Origin: Pollutimonas sp963712655
Lineage (GTDB): Bacteria > Pseudomonadota > Gammaproteobacteria > Burkholderiales > Burkholderiaceae_B
Length of the DNA stretch: 64,000 bases
Direction of reading: 5' to 3'
NCBI GenBank assembly: GCA_963712655.1
Contig: CAVQIT010000006.1
Coordinates: 248,001 to 312,000 of the forward strand
Below are positions 55,976 through 64,000 of this stretch, one piece after another. A program made the position numbers and the translations under genes. The notes under the pieces are model-generated. The model was not told the origin of the DNA. It did no database searches and saw only the letters and a list, made by a program, of their open reading frames with translations. The stretch's first letter is position 1, and each line of letters opens with the position of its first letter.

Positions 55976-56560
55976 TTAGTAGGTTATATCTTCGGCAAAT
56001 ATGCCGGCACTAATGACTGCACTGCCCACCAGTATTGGGCCACCATAAACTATGGGTACTGGCTGCCCTTGCGTACTGGTGTTGACAGCGCCCGTAAACG
56101 ATTTGTTTGGGGTGTTGGCGGACGCCTCCGAAATGTTCAGTTTGGGTTGCGGGCTCAACATTTGAATAACACCCCCTGCAACCATCCCAATGCCTGCAGT
56201 TATTAAGGGCGCTCCGAAGGGGGTCGCTATAAGTATGACCCCCACCACAATCAACACCGCACCAACAATAGTTTGCAGTAGGCCTCCGGTCTTGGCGCCC
56301 CGAAGAACGGGGGCAATCCGTACAGTGCGCCCATGATTTAAGTTATGCAAATCCTGCTTAGGGTCAATATTCTGCTTGTCTACGAATATGGCGTACTCAA
56401 TGGCCGCGCCCGCTTCCCCCATGTATCGATCGAAACCTTTGACCTGTGAGCACAACGCCCTTACCGCCTCAGCGGGACTGGAGACATAAAACTTGTGCTG
56501 CTTACCGAAGAGTTTCCCAAGTTTGCCAGAAAGCTCAATTGTCGTTAATTTTTCTTGCAT
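55976..56560 (-). CDS. Phage tail assembly protein I
   Basis: The 194-residue product matches lambda gpI: ELSGKLGKLFGKQHKFYVSS at the N-terminus, AVRALCSQVKGFDRYM, and a Gly-rich hydrophobic stretch (LQTIVGAVLIVVGVILIATP, APLITAGIGMVAGGVIQML) followed by SPQPKLNISEASANTPNKSF and VPIVYGGPILVGSAVISAGI. It is needed to start tail tip assembly in lambda. It lies 56 bases before J and 13 after the lipoprotein gene. Confidence 0.88.
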   Translation of the reverse strand: MQEKLTTIELSGKLGKLFGKQHKFYVSSPAEAVRALCSQVKGFDRYMGEAGAAIEYAIFVDKQNIDPKQDLHNLNHGRTVRIAPVLRGAKTGGLLQTIVGAVLIVVGVILIATPFGAPLITAGIGMVAGGVIQMLSPQPKLNISEASANTPNKSFTGAVNTSTQGQPVPIVYGGPILVGSAVISAGIFAEDITY

Positions 56561-56573
56561 ACAGTCCCTTGTC

Positions 56574-56903
56574 TTAGATGCATTCTTTCAGCCCTCGCAT
56601 GAATTTTGCATAAGTTTTACTCTCATGGAACAGGCTCACTTTAGCTCCTGGATTTGCCTCCTGAACATCTACCACCCCTGCAACAGCAAGCTCATACCTT
56701 ACAAAGACCCGTTTGCCGTGCGGTACGTTGACCAGAAATGCAGGGCCTTCATTGGCCCACGCTGTGTGAAGACAGTTAGCGTATTCCTCTACGCTTTTCT
56801 TCGTATGGAGTGTCAAGTCTGGTGCTCCAGCAGCAAACTCCTGCGGTGTAGTCGTGCATCCAGCCAGCAGACAAATTGCTGAGACAGTCAATATTCTTTT
56901 CAT
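56574..56903 (-). CDS. Phage-encoded lipoprotein inside the tail operon
   Basis: The 109-residue product has a short lipoprotein signal (ILTVSAICLLAGC, then TTTPQ) and a mature part with SVEEYANCLHTAWANEGPAF and RVFVRYELAVAGVVDVQEAN. It overlaps the K gene by four bases and lies between K and I, where lambda has no gene. A surface or periplasmic lipoprotein made from a tail operon suggests a superinfection-exclusion or host-modifying cargo gene; the function is inferred from place only. Confidence 0.65.
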   Translation of the reverse strand: MKRILTVSAICLLAGCTTTPQEFAAGAPDLTLHTKKSVEEYANCLHTAWANEGPAFLVNVPHGKRVFVRYELAVAGVVDVQEANPGAKVSLFHESKTYAKFMRGLKECI

Positions 56904-57664
56904 TGTGTTCCACCTATTAGTTCTTTGTGCCTGACAACTCGTCGAGTCGTTTCAGCCCAGTAACCGCCGTATATGGCGCGAGTGGAGAGCCTACCGTATA
57001 GATGATGTAACATCAAGCCGTCCTTGAGCATGACGCCTGCATGGTTCGGTCCAGCTTTAGTCTGCACCTCCATTAGAATCACGTCATTCTCTTGTGGACC
57101 GTCGCTGACTTCGACGAATCCTGCCGCCTCAAAGTGTTTAAGGTATAGGCTTTCGTTCGCAGGGTCTTCCCACCAGGTTGTTGCACGTAGCTCACGTTCA
57201 AAGTCTGGAAGTTCAATCCCATGCTCTCTACTGAAGAAGTCCAGTATGAGCGAGTAGCAGTCAAGTGTGGCTAGTGCAAACTCCCTGCCCACCAACGGCG
57301 CTTCATAGCCTATTGGCTCGACCATGTTGAGATCGCTAGTGGCCAACTGCCCTGATATCAGGTCTTTGTACACTGAGACGATATACCAAGGTAGTTCCGA
57401 AGCCTCACAGGCCACAAGGTCCGCTTCACTGGGTTTACTTGCTGCCTCAGGATGCGAGTGGACCACTCCAACAACCTCCCCTTGTCTCTCGGCATCAGCG
57501 TAGTCCTCTGCCGCCATAATGAAGTGGTCGTTCCCAACCGCCTTATTCCTGCACGGAATGTACTGTTCCTTCCCTAAAGACGTTATCAAGAGTAAGCCAC
57601 ATGCTTCCCGCGGGTAATCCTCCAGGGCGTGCTTTTTGATGTTCGCTATTGTCGACTTCTTCAC
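56900..57664 (-). CDS. Phage tail tip peptidase K (JAMM plus NlpC/P60)
   Basis: The 254-residue product has an N-terminal JAMM/MPN domain with VVGVVHSHPEAASKPSEADL (HxHx-D zinc motif) and a C-terminal NlpC/P60 domain with LATLDCYSLILDFFSREHGI (catalytic Cys) and GPNHAGVMLKDGLMLHHL (His region). This two-domain layout is that of lambda gpK, which joins the tail tip and may cut host peptidoglycan during entry. It starts 1 base after the L gene. Confidence 0.9.
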   Translation of the reverse strand: MKKSTIANIKKHALEDYPREACGLLLITSLGKEQYIPCRNKAVGNDHFIMAAEDYADAERQGEVVGVVHSHPEAASKPSEADLVACEASELPWYIVSVYKDLISGQLATSDLNMVEPIGYEAPLVGREFALATLDCYSLILDFFSREHGIELPDFERELRATTWWEDPANESLYLKHFEAAGFVEVSDGPQENDVILMEVQTKAGPNHAGVMLKDGLMLHHLYGRLSTRAIYGGYWAETTRRVVRHKELIGGTQ

Positions 57665-57665
57665 A

Positions 57666-58355
57666 TTAGCCCCTAATCAACGATGCGGAGGGGAAGGATC
57701 CAAAACTCAGTGGCTCATTGGCTCCAAACCTCAACTTGCAGGAGGACAACCTCTTACCACACACGTCTTGTCCTGGGTCACCTGTAGCAACGTCGTTCTT
57801 ATCAAAGTAGTTTGTGCCCGTGTAGCCACACTCCGCACTTCTATATCTAAACGCGCAGACGTTAGCTACGATCAGCCGCTTAGGCAAGAAGACACCGCTG
57901 AGGTCAAGTGCTGACTTCAGCTCAAACGTGAGGCTGACATTGTCGTGCTGTGTCTTCTGGTTTATGTACCAAATGTCATCCACAAATGCCTGCTCTGGGT
58001 CAGCAGTTGGGTTGCCATCTGGAAAGTTCCTGGCGTCTAGGTATTTTCCTAGGGTGCGCTTTCTTGTTAGCTTTGCACCAATTAGGTCATCAAGAAAAAT
58101 GGCGAGGGCGCCTATGGACCCCTCCACATTTCCCACCTTTAGACTTGGCGTAGGCTGCTGTGCTTCACCTGAAACTCCGAACCCATCTCCAAGTATTGGC
58201 CAGGCCTCGTATTCAACACCCTGCCACCACATAGCGCCCACACGGGTGTACCCGTGAAAGAGTAATTTGTCTCCGCCTATGCCTTCACAATCTAGCTCGA
58301 ATAGGTCAATCTTGGCACTGACCTCAAGCTGTTGTACGTCCGCGTAAATTCCCAT
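57666..58355 (-). CDS. Phage minor tail protein L
   Basis: The 229-residue product matches lambda gpL: KIDLFELDCEGIGGDKLLFH, PSLKVGNVEGSIGALAIFLD, and a C-terminal Cys cluster in NVCAFRYRSAECGYTG and DVCGKRLSSCKLRFG, four cysteines that bind an iron-sulfur cluster in lambda L. The C-terminus LSFGSFPSASLIRG is also typical. It lies between M and K. Confidence 0.88.
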   Translation of the reverse strand: MGIYADVQQLEVSAKIDLFELDCEGIGGDKLLFHGYTRVGAMWWQGVEYEAWPILGDGFGVSGEAQQPTPSLKVGNVEGSIGALAIFLDDLIGAKLTRKRTLGKYLDARNFPDGNPTADPEQAFVDDIWYINQKTQHDNVSLTFELKSALDLSGVFLPKRLIVANVCAFRYRSAECGYTGTNYFDKNDVATGDPGQDVCGKRLSSCKLRFGANEPLSFGSFPSASLIRG

Positions 58356-58417
58356 TCTTTTCTTCTTATTGTTGTAAGTCTATTTTAGTGTTTATAAGTC
58401 ATCTGCACAATGGCAAG

Positions 58418-58750
58418 TTACGGAACAGGCGCGTACTCCAGTTTGGCCGTAAGCGTATAACTGTCGGCGCCATTCGGTGTCATCTTGAATTCCTTGCCTC
58501 TAACTGTGATGGGTAGTCCTAAGGGTGTAGTCCAGTTAAATCTCCTGTACCCTCCGTGCTCTCTCAAGAAGTTATACGCTGGCAGGAGATTTTCCTTTAG
58601 CCCAAAGATGGAGATATTCCACGATTCCTCAATGTGGTTCAGTCCGTCGGGTGCAGACATCTCATACCCGTTGCCAAATTTGGCGGTCAAGAGTCTCAGA
58701 GTGATGTCCGGTGTGCTGTTGCTGTCAATCAACCAAGTAAATGTTTCCAT
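58418..58750 (-). CDS. Phage minor tail protein M
   Basis: The 110-residue product is of lambda gpM type, with LIDSNSTPDITLRLLTAKFG, FGNGYEMSAPDGLN and the AYNFLREHGGYRRFNWTTPL block. It forms part of the tail tip hub. It begins 3 bases after the tape measure stop. Confidence 0.85.
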   Translation of the reverse strand: METFTWLIDSNSTPDITLRLLTAKFGNGYEMSAPDGLNHIEESWNISIFGLKENLLPAYNFLREHGGYRRFNWTTPLGLPITVRGKEFKMTPNGADSYTLTAKLEYAPVP

Positions 58751-58753
58751 GGT

Positions 58754-61700
58754 TTATGTTGCCCTTATTGCCTGACTTATTAGGCCGCCTTGGCCGGTTT
58801 CTTTTCTAATGGCACCCTTGATCATTTCGTTGAGTTGGTTGCCGAACTGAGCGAGCATGTTGTTGTCCGATTTTGTGTCGGACTTTGATGACCCATCGGA
58901 GGCGACGTGGACATTGGTGGTCATGTAGTAAACATTGCCCCCGCTGCTCTGTGCCCCGATGGGCACGGCCCTTACCCCAAGGTCCCCGTTCGACGTACGG
59001 GTCAATGGCATGATCGCCTCGGGACCCGCCTCTCCAAACATCGACATTGGCGCCACGTTGGTGCCAGTAGTTAGATTGTTGGTGAACGCACCTCCCTTGG
59101 CAAATTTCATCATGTTGCCAGCAGAGAAAGCGTTACCCTTGGCGCTTTGCACTGCGAACGCTTGTGCGGGCACAGCCCCGTTGCTGTAGGTAACCGGCTG
59201 CGACCCGCTACCCATCATGCCGCCTATGGCAGTTATCCCCATCTGGATAATCATGCCAAATAACTGGTTCGCAGCCATCCTCACGGCCATCTTGGCCAGA
59301 TCAGCAAGAATGCTTACAGTAAACTCCGTGAAATTCAGCTTACCTGTCAGCGCGAAGTTCTCAAGTGCTGTGCCTGCCCGGTCGAAGGACATCTCCAAGG
59401 CGTTGGCCACCAAATCCCCAGTCTTCGCCGCTTCGTTGCGGTACTTGGTGAATAGCTTTTCGACGCCGGCCTCCGCCGTATTGTCGGCAAGGTAGTCACT
59501 AACCCCTGTGGCATTTGCTGCCGTACCTGCCCTAGCCTTTTCGGCGGTAATGGCTTCAATGTCGTCTTGTGTCGCCCGTATGCGAGCATCCGCAATAGAT
59601 CGCTGCTTGGGGTTTGTCGCTTGGTCGCGGGCGGCTTTAAGATCCTTAACCAGTGCCTCACGCTTGTCGAGGATCTGGTTGTATTTTTCCTCTGCCTGCT
59701 CCCGAGCACGCAAGCCCGCTATCACATCATCGGTTAAATACTGCTCACTAATCCGTTGCTGCGTCTTTTCTTGCTCCCGAAGTACAGCCAGGTTGGCCTT
59801 GCGTAAGTCTCCTGTTTCTTTGAGCGATACTTTGGCGGCCTCTGCGTTCATACGCTCAAGGATGTAGTTTGGGTCGTTATAGTCCTTTGGGCCTTTAGGT
59901 ACTTTTTTAGGGGCGCTAAAGGAGAGGCTTCGGTTCAGCTTGTCAATGCTTTCTTGATACCTGGCAGCAGCGTCAAGAGATTGAGCCTCAAACTTCTGTA
60001 TGCCCTCCTCCCCTCCCTTGATCGCTTCACCCTTCGCCCCAAGTGGGTCTGCAAGCATGAATTGGTCCGCAGCTGCTATAGTGCCAGTCGCAACCTTTTT
60101 CTTGCCAGCGTCCGAGGAGGTCCGCAGTATTGCCTCGGCCTGCTTCTTATCCGCAGCCATGCGTTGATACCTAGCGGCTGCACCCTCCGCACTGCCTAAG
60201 AACTCTGCCCTTTTCTGCTGAGCAATCAGGCCATTAATGGTAGCCATCGCCTGAGCTTGGCTTTCCTTGTTCGCAGTGATTTGTTGATCCAGCAAAAGGA
60301 CGGCTGACAAGTGTTCCTTCTGCTCTTGTTGCATGAGGGTGAGGTCGCGTGTATAGGCTGCCTGGTTACCCAGCATCAGCGTTTGAACTTGAAGCGATGC
60401 CGACTTGTCCACCATCAACCCTTTGTTCTTTCCCGCAACCTCAAGTTGAAACCCCATCGTGGCCGCGATGCCAGCCTCTAGATCCCTTTGTGCTGTAAGT
60501 TGTGCAGTCTTGGATTCAAAATCCTCAAATAACCTTTCTGACTGAGTACGGTTATCCGTTGGTGTGACGCCGCCAGCCCGTTGGTTATTCAGGTCTTCTT
60601 GCGCCTTCAGTTGCTTCTGCAACTCCTCCGTAATTCCAAACAGTCTTTTCTGCTCAAGGTCTTGCTGTTTGGCCAACATGCCCGACTTATTGCTCGCCAG
60701 GTCATATACCGCGGTCAGAGCCGTGTAGCCAAGTGCGACCCAACCAACCGCTGAAGTTAACTTTGTTGCGATACCAACCAACCCGCCCATAGAGGTAGCT
60801 ACCCGGCTCAATGTGCCGGCAGTTGCTGCTTGACCAGCACCCCGAGCTACAGTGTTAGCACCTTGTGCAGCAGTGTTGGCAGCGAGCGCCAAGGTTTCAG
60901 CATTCGTCGCCGCGGTGGACGCCTTTTTTATAACGTTGGCCGTAGATGTAGCCAGGCTGAAGGCAAGGGTGGCGACTTTGGCTGCACCATAAGCCAGCGC
61001 GAAGGTCAGCAGCGCGTCCTTACTGTCCACAATGGACTGCGCAACGGAGATGAACATTTGAGCGGTGCCAGAAACCAGGTTCGTGAACCCTTCCGATCCT
61101 GCTACTTTATCCAAATCACCTAACAGTTCTCGCAAGTTGCCCTTGATGTTGTCAAAGGATTTTGCGTAAGTTTGCTGTATCGTCGAGGTTAGTCGGTTAG
61201 AGGCACCTTCGACTGTGTTGATCAGCTTGGAGTTAGCAATGACCAAGAAGCCTTGTGCACCCTCCATCTCCTTCACTTTGGCAAGGTAGTTGTCCAGATC
61301 CTCAAGGATAGGTTTGATAGCCCGGCTTCCCCGCTCGCCAAAGACCGCCTCAAGTGCTTCGTTTCTAGACTTGTCCGTCAGCCCAAAAAGTGACTCCCGC
61401 AAATCTACCAGAACCTCCTGGAATGGCTTCATCTTGCCGGCTGCATCGTATGCCGTCAGCCCTAGCGTAGCCATCGCTTTGGCGCCTCGGGCTATAGGGG
61501 TGTACAACTCCTTGGTCATGTTACGGAAGGACGTTCCTGCCATTGTCCCGGTGATGTTCCGTTGGGCCATTACTGCAAGTGCTGCTGAAGTTTCCTCCAG
61601 CGTAATCCCATACTGCGCTGCAGACGTGGACGCCTGCTTCATAGATTCAGTGATTTTCTCCACCGACGTGTTGGAGACCGCCGCGGCTTTAGCGAACACA

Positions 61701-63058
61701 TCCCCGACTCGGCCCGCCTCACTCGTCTGCAGGTTGAATGCTGATAGCGCCGCGGTAACCGTGACCGCAGCCTGCTCCATTCCCAATTCGCCCAGTGTGG
61801 AAAGACCCATCACCGTATTCAGTGCTTCCAGGGACTGCTTCGACGTTAACCCCGCCTGAGCCAACGCTTGCATCGCTTCGGCTGCAGCCAGTGGTGTCTT
61901 CATCGACCCAAATACTGACGGCATCATTTGTTCGGTGGATACTGGGGAGTTACCTAGAGCCTCAAGAAACTTCAGGCGATACTCCAGATCTTTACCCACA
62001 GTCAACGTGTTTTTTACAGCACTGCCGATTGCCGCACCTGCGACAAGTGGCACTATCGCACCATAGGTCATCCAGAGTGTGCCAAGTGTCCCAGACAGGC
62101 CTCTGGCTACAGAGTGAGCGTCACGCATGGCTGCGGAGTTCTCTCTAATCTGCGCGGTGCCTTTAGCCGTGGCTTTAGTTAGCGCGCCTCTTCCTTTCTC
62201 AAGTTGAGCCTGCGTGGCAGCAAGCTTTTTGGCATCGGCGTCCTCTTGCCTCAACATCGCCGCCAACGACGAACTCTTGGCCGGGTACATGCCAGAAGAT
62301 GCAGTCAGCGAAGACACCTGCTGCATAGCCCTTGCGGAACCTTCAGAATCCTGCTGCCGCATAATGTCTGCGAACAACGTCTGCGATGCTTTAGGCGCCC
62401 CAGTCGTTGCAGTCAGTGACTTAATAATCGAGGCGCGGGTTTTGACAAGTTGAGAGAACGCTACTTTGTCCTGTGCTTCCTCCTGCCGGAGCATCTCCGC
62501 GAACACTGACTTCGAAGCTGTTGCCCCTTTGGTGTACTTGGGATTATCCAATGCTGTAAGTTGCGCAACTGCAGTCTTGCGTGCAGCCAGCAGTTGAGCC
62601 TGCGTCACTTTATCTTGCGCCAGCCTAGCTGCGTCAATCTCTTTCAGGTTCTGCAGGTACTTGGCCTGGTTGCCCTTCATCTGATTGATGCGGCGAGCCT
62701 CAGCAGCGAACTCAGTGGCATCCATTTTTTGGTTAAATTCTTTAACCTGGGCAAGGGTCCCGTCTTGAGCTAACTTGGTCGCACCCAGCACCTGCCCCAT
62801 GCTGCGGGAAACGCGAAATTGCATAGCAGCGGTGCTTGTGCTGGATTTCTCCAGCATGTCCATAGCGCTGGTGTATTGATTGATGCCGGCCGTCGCGGCC
62901 TTTGCATCCTTGGCCACTGAGGGTGCGACGACCGCTGTGTTGTTGACCGTTGCTGCAGTGGTAGCTACTGCAGCAAGGCTTGCCTTGAGCTTGTCAAGTT
63001 CAACGACCGATTGCCCTGTACGGACTTCGACTGATAGCGTGCTGGTTTGATCGGCCAT
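58754..63058 (-). CDS. Phage tail tape measure protein
   Basis: The 1434-residue product sets tail length and is threaded into the cell at infection. Long helical stretches with Ala, Gln and Lys fill both ends; the central part (about residues 330-640) is the TMP domain with VGAVA-like hydrophobic segments such as TYGAIVPLVAGAAIGSAVKN and GLTSKQSLEALNTVMGLSTL, AGTSFRNMTKELYTPIARGA and ERGSRAIKPILEDLDNYL. Another membrane-like stretch follows near ALAYGAAKVATLAFSLATST. Start at MADQTSTLSV (63058); an upstream ATG at 63109 overlaps the GT frame. Confidence 0.9.
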   Translation of the reverse strand: MADQTSTLSVEVRTGQSVVELDKLKASLAAVATTAATVNNTAVVAPSVAKDAKAATAGINQYTSAMDMLEKSSTSTAAMQFRVSRSMGQVLGATKLAQDGTLAQVKEFNQKMDATEFAAEARRINQMKGNQAKYLQNLKEIDAARLAQDKVTQAQLLAARKTAVAQLTALDNPKYTKGATASKSVFAEMLRQEEAQDKVAFSQLVKTRASIIKSLTATTGAPKASQTLFADIMRQQDSEGSARAMQQVSSLTASSGMYPAKSSSLAAMLRQEDADAKKLAATQAQLEKGRGALTKATAKGTAQIRENSAAMRDAHSVARGLSGTLGTLWMTYGAIVPLVAGAAIGSAVKNTLTVGKDLEYRLKFLEALGNSPVSTEQMMPSVFGSMKTPLAAAEAMQALAQAGLTSKQSLEALNTVMGLSTLGELGMEQAAVTVTAALSAFNLQTSEAGRVGDVFAKAAAVSNTSVEKITESMKQASTSAAQYGITLEETSAALAVMAQRNITGTMAGTSFRNMTKELYTPIARGAKAMATLGLTAYDAAGKMKPFQEVLVDLRESLFGLTDKSRNEALEAVFGERGSRAIKPILEDLDNYLAKVKEMEGAQGFLVIANSKLINTVEGASNRLTSTIQQTYAKSFDNIKGNLRELLGDLDKVAGSEGFTNLVSGTAQMFISVAQSIVDSKDALLTFALAYGAAKVATLAFSLATSTANVIKKASTAATNAETLALAANTAAQGANTVARGAGQAATAGTLSRVATSMGGLVGIATKLTSAVGWVALGYTALTAVYDLASNKSGMLAKQQDLEQKRLFGITEELQKQLKAQEDLNNQRAGGVTPTDNRTQSERLFEDFESKTAQLTAQRDLEAGIAATMGFQLEVAGKNKGLMVDKSASLQVQTLMLGNQAAYTRDLTLMQQEQKEHLSAVLLLDQQITANKESQAQAMATINGLIAQQKRAEFLGSAEGAAARYQRMAADKKQAEAILRTSSDAGKKKVATGTIAAADQFMLADPLGAKGEAIKGGEEGIQKFEAQSLDAAARYQESIDKLNRSLSFSAPKKVPKGPKDYNDPNYILERMNAEAAKVSLKETGDLRKANLAVLREQEKTQQRISEQYLTDDVIAGLRAREQAEEKYNQILDKREALVKDLKAARDQATNPKQRSIADARIRATQDDIEAITAEKARAGTAANATGVSDYLADNTAEAGVEKLFTKYRNEAAKTGDLVANALEMSFDRAGTALENFALTGKLNFTEFTVSILADLAKMAVRMAANQLFGMIIQMGITAIGGMMGSGSQPVTYSNGAVPAQAFAVQSAKGNAFSAGNMMKFAKGGAFTNNLTTGTNVAPMSMFGEAGPEAIMPLTRTSNGDLGVRAVPIGAQSSGGNVYYMTTNVHVASDGSSKSDTKSDNNMLAQFGNQLNEMIKGAIRKETGQGGLISQAIRAT

Positions 63059-63068
63059 TTTCTGACTC

Positions 63069-63347
63069 TTATTTTTGTTTTTTTGACCACCACTCAAGGT
63101 GTGTGGCATCCATCGCCTGTACTAGCCTGGTCAGCTTCAGTGCGGGATACCCCTTCTGTATCTCCGCCATCTCCACGTAGGCCAGAACCTCACTAACCTG
63201 GATCGGTTGTAGCCCCACCTGATTGAATTCCCTCGCATTCGTCAGGATTCTGTAGGCTTCCCTGTACTTTTTACAGTCGGCCCTTAACTGAGGTCTTGAA
63301 TGCAAACGGGGGTTAATAACCCCCGTTCTTTTTTGTAGGTCCAACAT
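63069..63347 (-). CDS. Phage tail assembly chaperone, T portion
   Basis: The 92-residue open frame MLDLQKRTGVINPRLHSRPQ onward ends 10 bases before the tape measure start. It is in the -1 frame to the G gene and lacks a good start context, so it is probably made mainly as the C-terminal part of a G-T fusion by programmed frameshifting at 63398-63404. The combined product would have about 243 residues. In lambda the T part recruits the tail tube protein. Confidence 0.75.
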   Translation of the reverse strand: MLDLQKRTGVINPRLHSRPQLRADCKKYREAYRILTNAREFNQVGLQPIQVSEVLAYVEMAEIQKGYPALKLTRLVQAMDATHLEWWSKKQK

Positions 63348-63391
63348 TGAGGAGACTGCTGGACCCCACTCAAGCTCCCACTTGAGGACCT

Positions 63392-63799
63392 CTACGAGTT
63401 TTTTTCTTGTTCAGCCTCTTGATGCAATCGGTACTGTTCTGCGTCGTCGGCCAAGTTCAGCAGCGCTGCACGGAAATCCCGCATCTCAGGTGGGCTCAGC
63501 AGCTTTATGACGTTGGCACGGCTGTAAGCCAGCACCTCACCCTTGAACCCTACATTCTTCCAACCGAGTACCAACGTGTCCGCTATCACGCCGCACATCA
63601 GCTTATCGGCAAGTTCGTCTGCAGCCTTGCCTCCTTCCTTCAGCTTTTTCTCGTTCTGGTCGTACGTCTCGGTCATAGCCGTCGAAAAGTTCTTGTTTCC
63701 CGAGCGTGCAATAAGGAAATCGGCACCGTGCAGGGTTCGCCATACGCCGTTCACTTCGGCGTCCAGATTTACTGCGAATTTTTGAAATACGTCTAGCAT
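63392..63799 (-). CDS. Phage tail assembly chaperone G
   Basis: The 135-residue product (MLDVFQKFAVNLDAEVNGVW, LADKLMCGVIADTLVLGWKN, YSRANVIKLLSPPEMRDFRA) sits between the tube protein and tape measure, as lambda G does. LHGADFLIARSGNKNF is typical of such chaperones in related siphophages. Its last codons GAA AAA AAC contain a slippery heptamer, allowing a -1 shift into the T frame. Confidence 0.78.
   Translation of the reverse strand: MLDVFQKFAVNLDAEVNGVWRTLHGADFLIARSGNKNFSTAMTETYDQNEKKLKEGGKAADELADKLMCGVIADTLVLGWKNVGFKGEVLAYSRANVIKLLSPPEMRDFRAALLNLADDAEQYRLHQEAEQEKNS
63398..63404 (-). promoter_or_regulatory. Programmed -1 ribosomal frameshift site
   Basis: On the minus strand the heptamer A AAA AAC lies in the right phase at the end of the G gene, two codons before its stop. 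A one-base backward slip continues as KLVEVLKWELEWGPAVSSML and then into the T frame with no stop to 63069. The geometry is that of the lambda G/GT site. Confidence 0.75.
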
Positions 63800-63843
63800 G
63801 CGTGTCCTGTTGGTTTGGTGAGGGACATGGCCCTCTTTATTAT

Positions 63844-64000
63844 TTAGGGTGCTGCGGTGCGGGTGATTTTGATGGTGTGGCCGGAAGTCGGATCGAACAG
63901 CGCTTGGTAGTCGACGGCCATCTCAACGTCTGTATCGAGGCCCCCTGCAACCACTGTAGCTTTGGTGACCTTGACCTTTGGCAGCGAGAACGTGTACTTG
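63844..64000 (-). CDS. Phage tail tube protein, C-terminal part (cut by window end)
   Basis: About 51 residues of the 3' end are visible, reading YTFSLPKVKVTKATVVAGGL and VDYQALFDPTSGHTIKITRT to the TAA at 63844-63846. The place just upstream of the G/GT chaperones and the all-beta pattern fit the major tail protein of a siphophage. The 5' end lies beyond the window. Confidence 0.7.
   Translation of the reverse strand, partial: KYTFSLPKVKVTKATVVAGGLDTDVEMAVDYQALFDPTSGHTIKITRTAAP

Noticed and set aside
63069..63347. Independent initiation of the T frame
   Set aside because: The slippery heptamer in correct phase and the uninterrupted upstream -1 frame make a G-T fusion the better explanation, although a low level of internal starts cannot be excluded.

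Overview
The window reads as a chromosome of a betaproteobacterium of the order Burkholderiales, most likely an Alcaligenaceae member (Bordetella, Pusillimonas or Castellaniella-like). The grounds are the rpsB-to-rnhB cluster with divergent map-glnD, a Bug-type tripartite tricarboxylate receptor, a Bordetella-type small lipoprotein and an ImuA-ImuB-DnaE2 mutasome. The identification rests on gene order and protein motifs read by eye; no database search was possible.

Layout. From 0.1 to 14.8 kb, all on the minus strand, lies the conserved translation and envelope cluster: rpsB, tsf, pyrH, frr, uppS, cdsA, dxr, rseP, bamA, skp, lpxD, fabZ, lpxA, lpxB, rnhB. It links ribosome and UMP supply to undecaprenyl-PP, phospholipid, isoprenoid, outer-membrane protein and lipid A synthesis. 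Divergent from rpsB are map and glnD (15.2-18.7 kb). Then follow a MarC-type membrane protein, dsbB and a diiron four-helix protein. A repeat-rich island (21.2-23.2 kb) holds two inverted, diverged copies of a structured mosaic repeat flanking an IS256-family remnant. A DUF808 protein and an RND efflux operon (outer-membrane factor, permease, adaptor; 24.3-30.3 kb) come next, with a divergent LysR gene. A DUF421 protein, an MFS carrier ending inside a REP-like palindrome, a second LysR gene divergent from a tartrate/D-malate dehydrogenase, a Bug receptor, pbpG, an NRDE protein and an esterase lead to the SOS mutasome imuA-imuB-dnaE2 behind a near-consensus LexA box. YqeY, a lipoprotein, an old yellow enzyme and a KtrAB/TrkAH-type potassium transporter complete the host part.

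From 49.87 kb a tRNA-Pro(GGG) gene abuts a lambda-like siphophage prophage. Its late genes lie on the minus strand. From right to left they are tail tube protein (cut by the window end), G/GT chaperones with a slippery site, tape measure, M, L, K, a lipoprotein gene, I, J, two small genes, M15 endolysin, a holin candidate and nested Rz/Rz1. No integrase or repressor is seen, so the prophage continues past 64 kb.

Two things stand out. First, reading frames are broken repeatedly by one- or two-base indels in three sharply bounded blocks (about 10.9-18.15, 26.0-28.76 and 35.06-35.82 kb), mostly in essential genes, while everything else is intact. This points to local assembly error or mis-filled sequence, not gene decay. 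Second, the 21.2-23.2 kb inverted elements keep their stems through paired base changes and carry an interchangeable terminal hairpin, so they are the best candidate here for an undescribed structured element.
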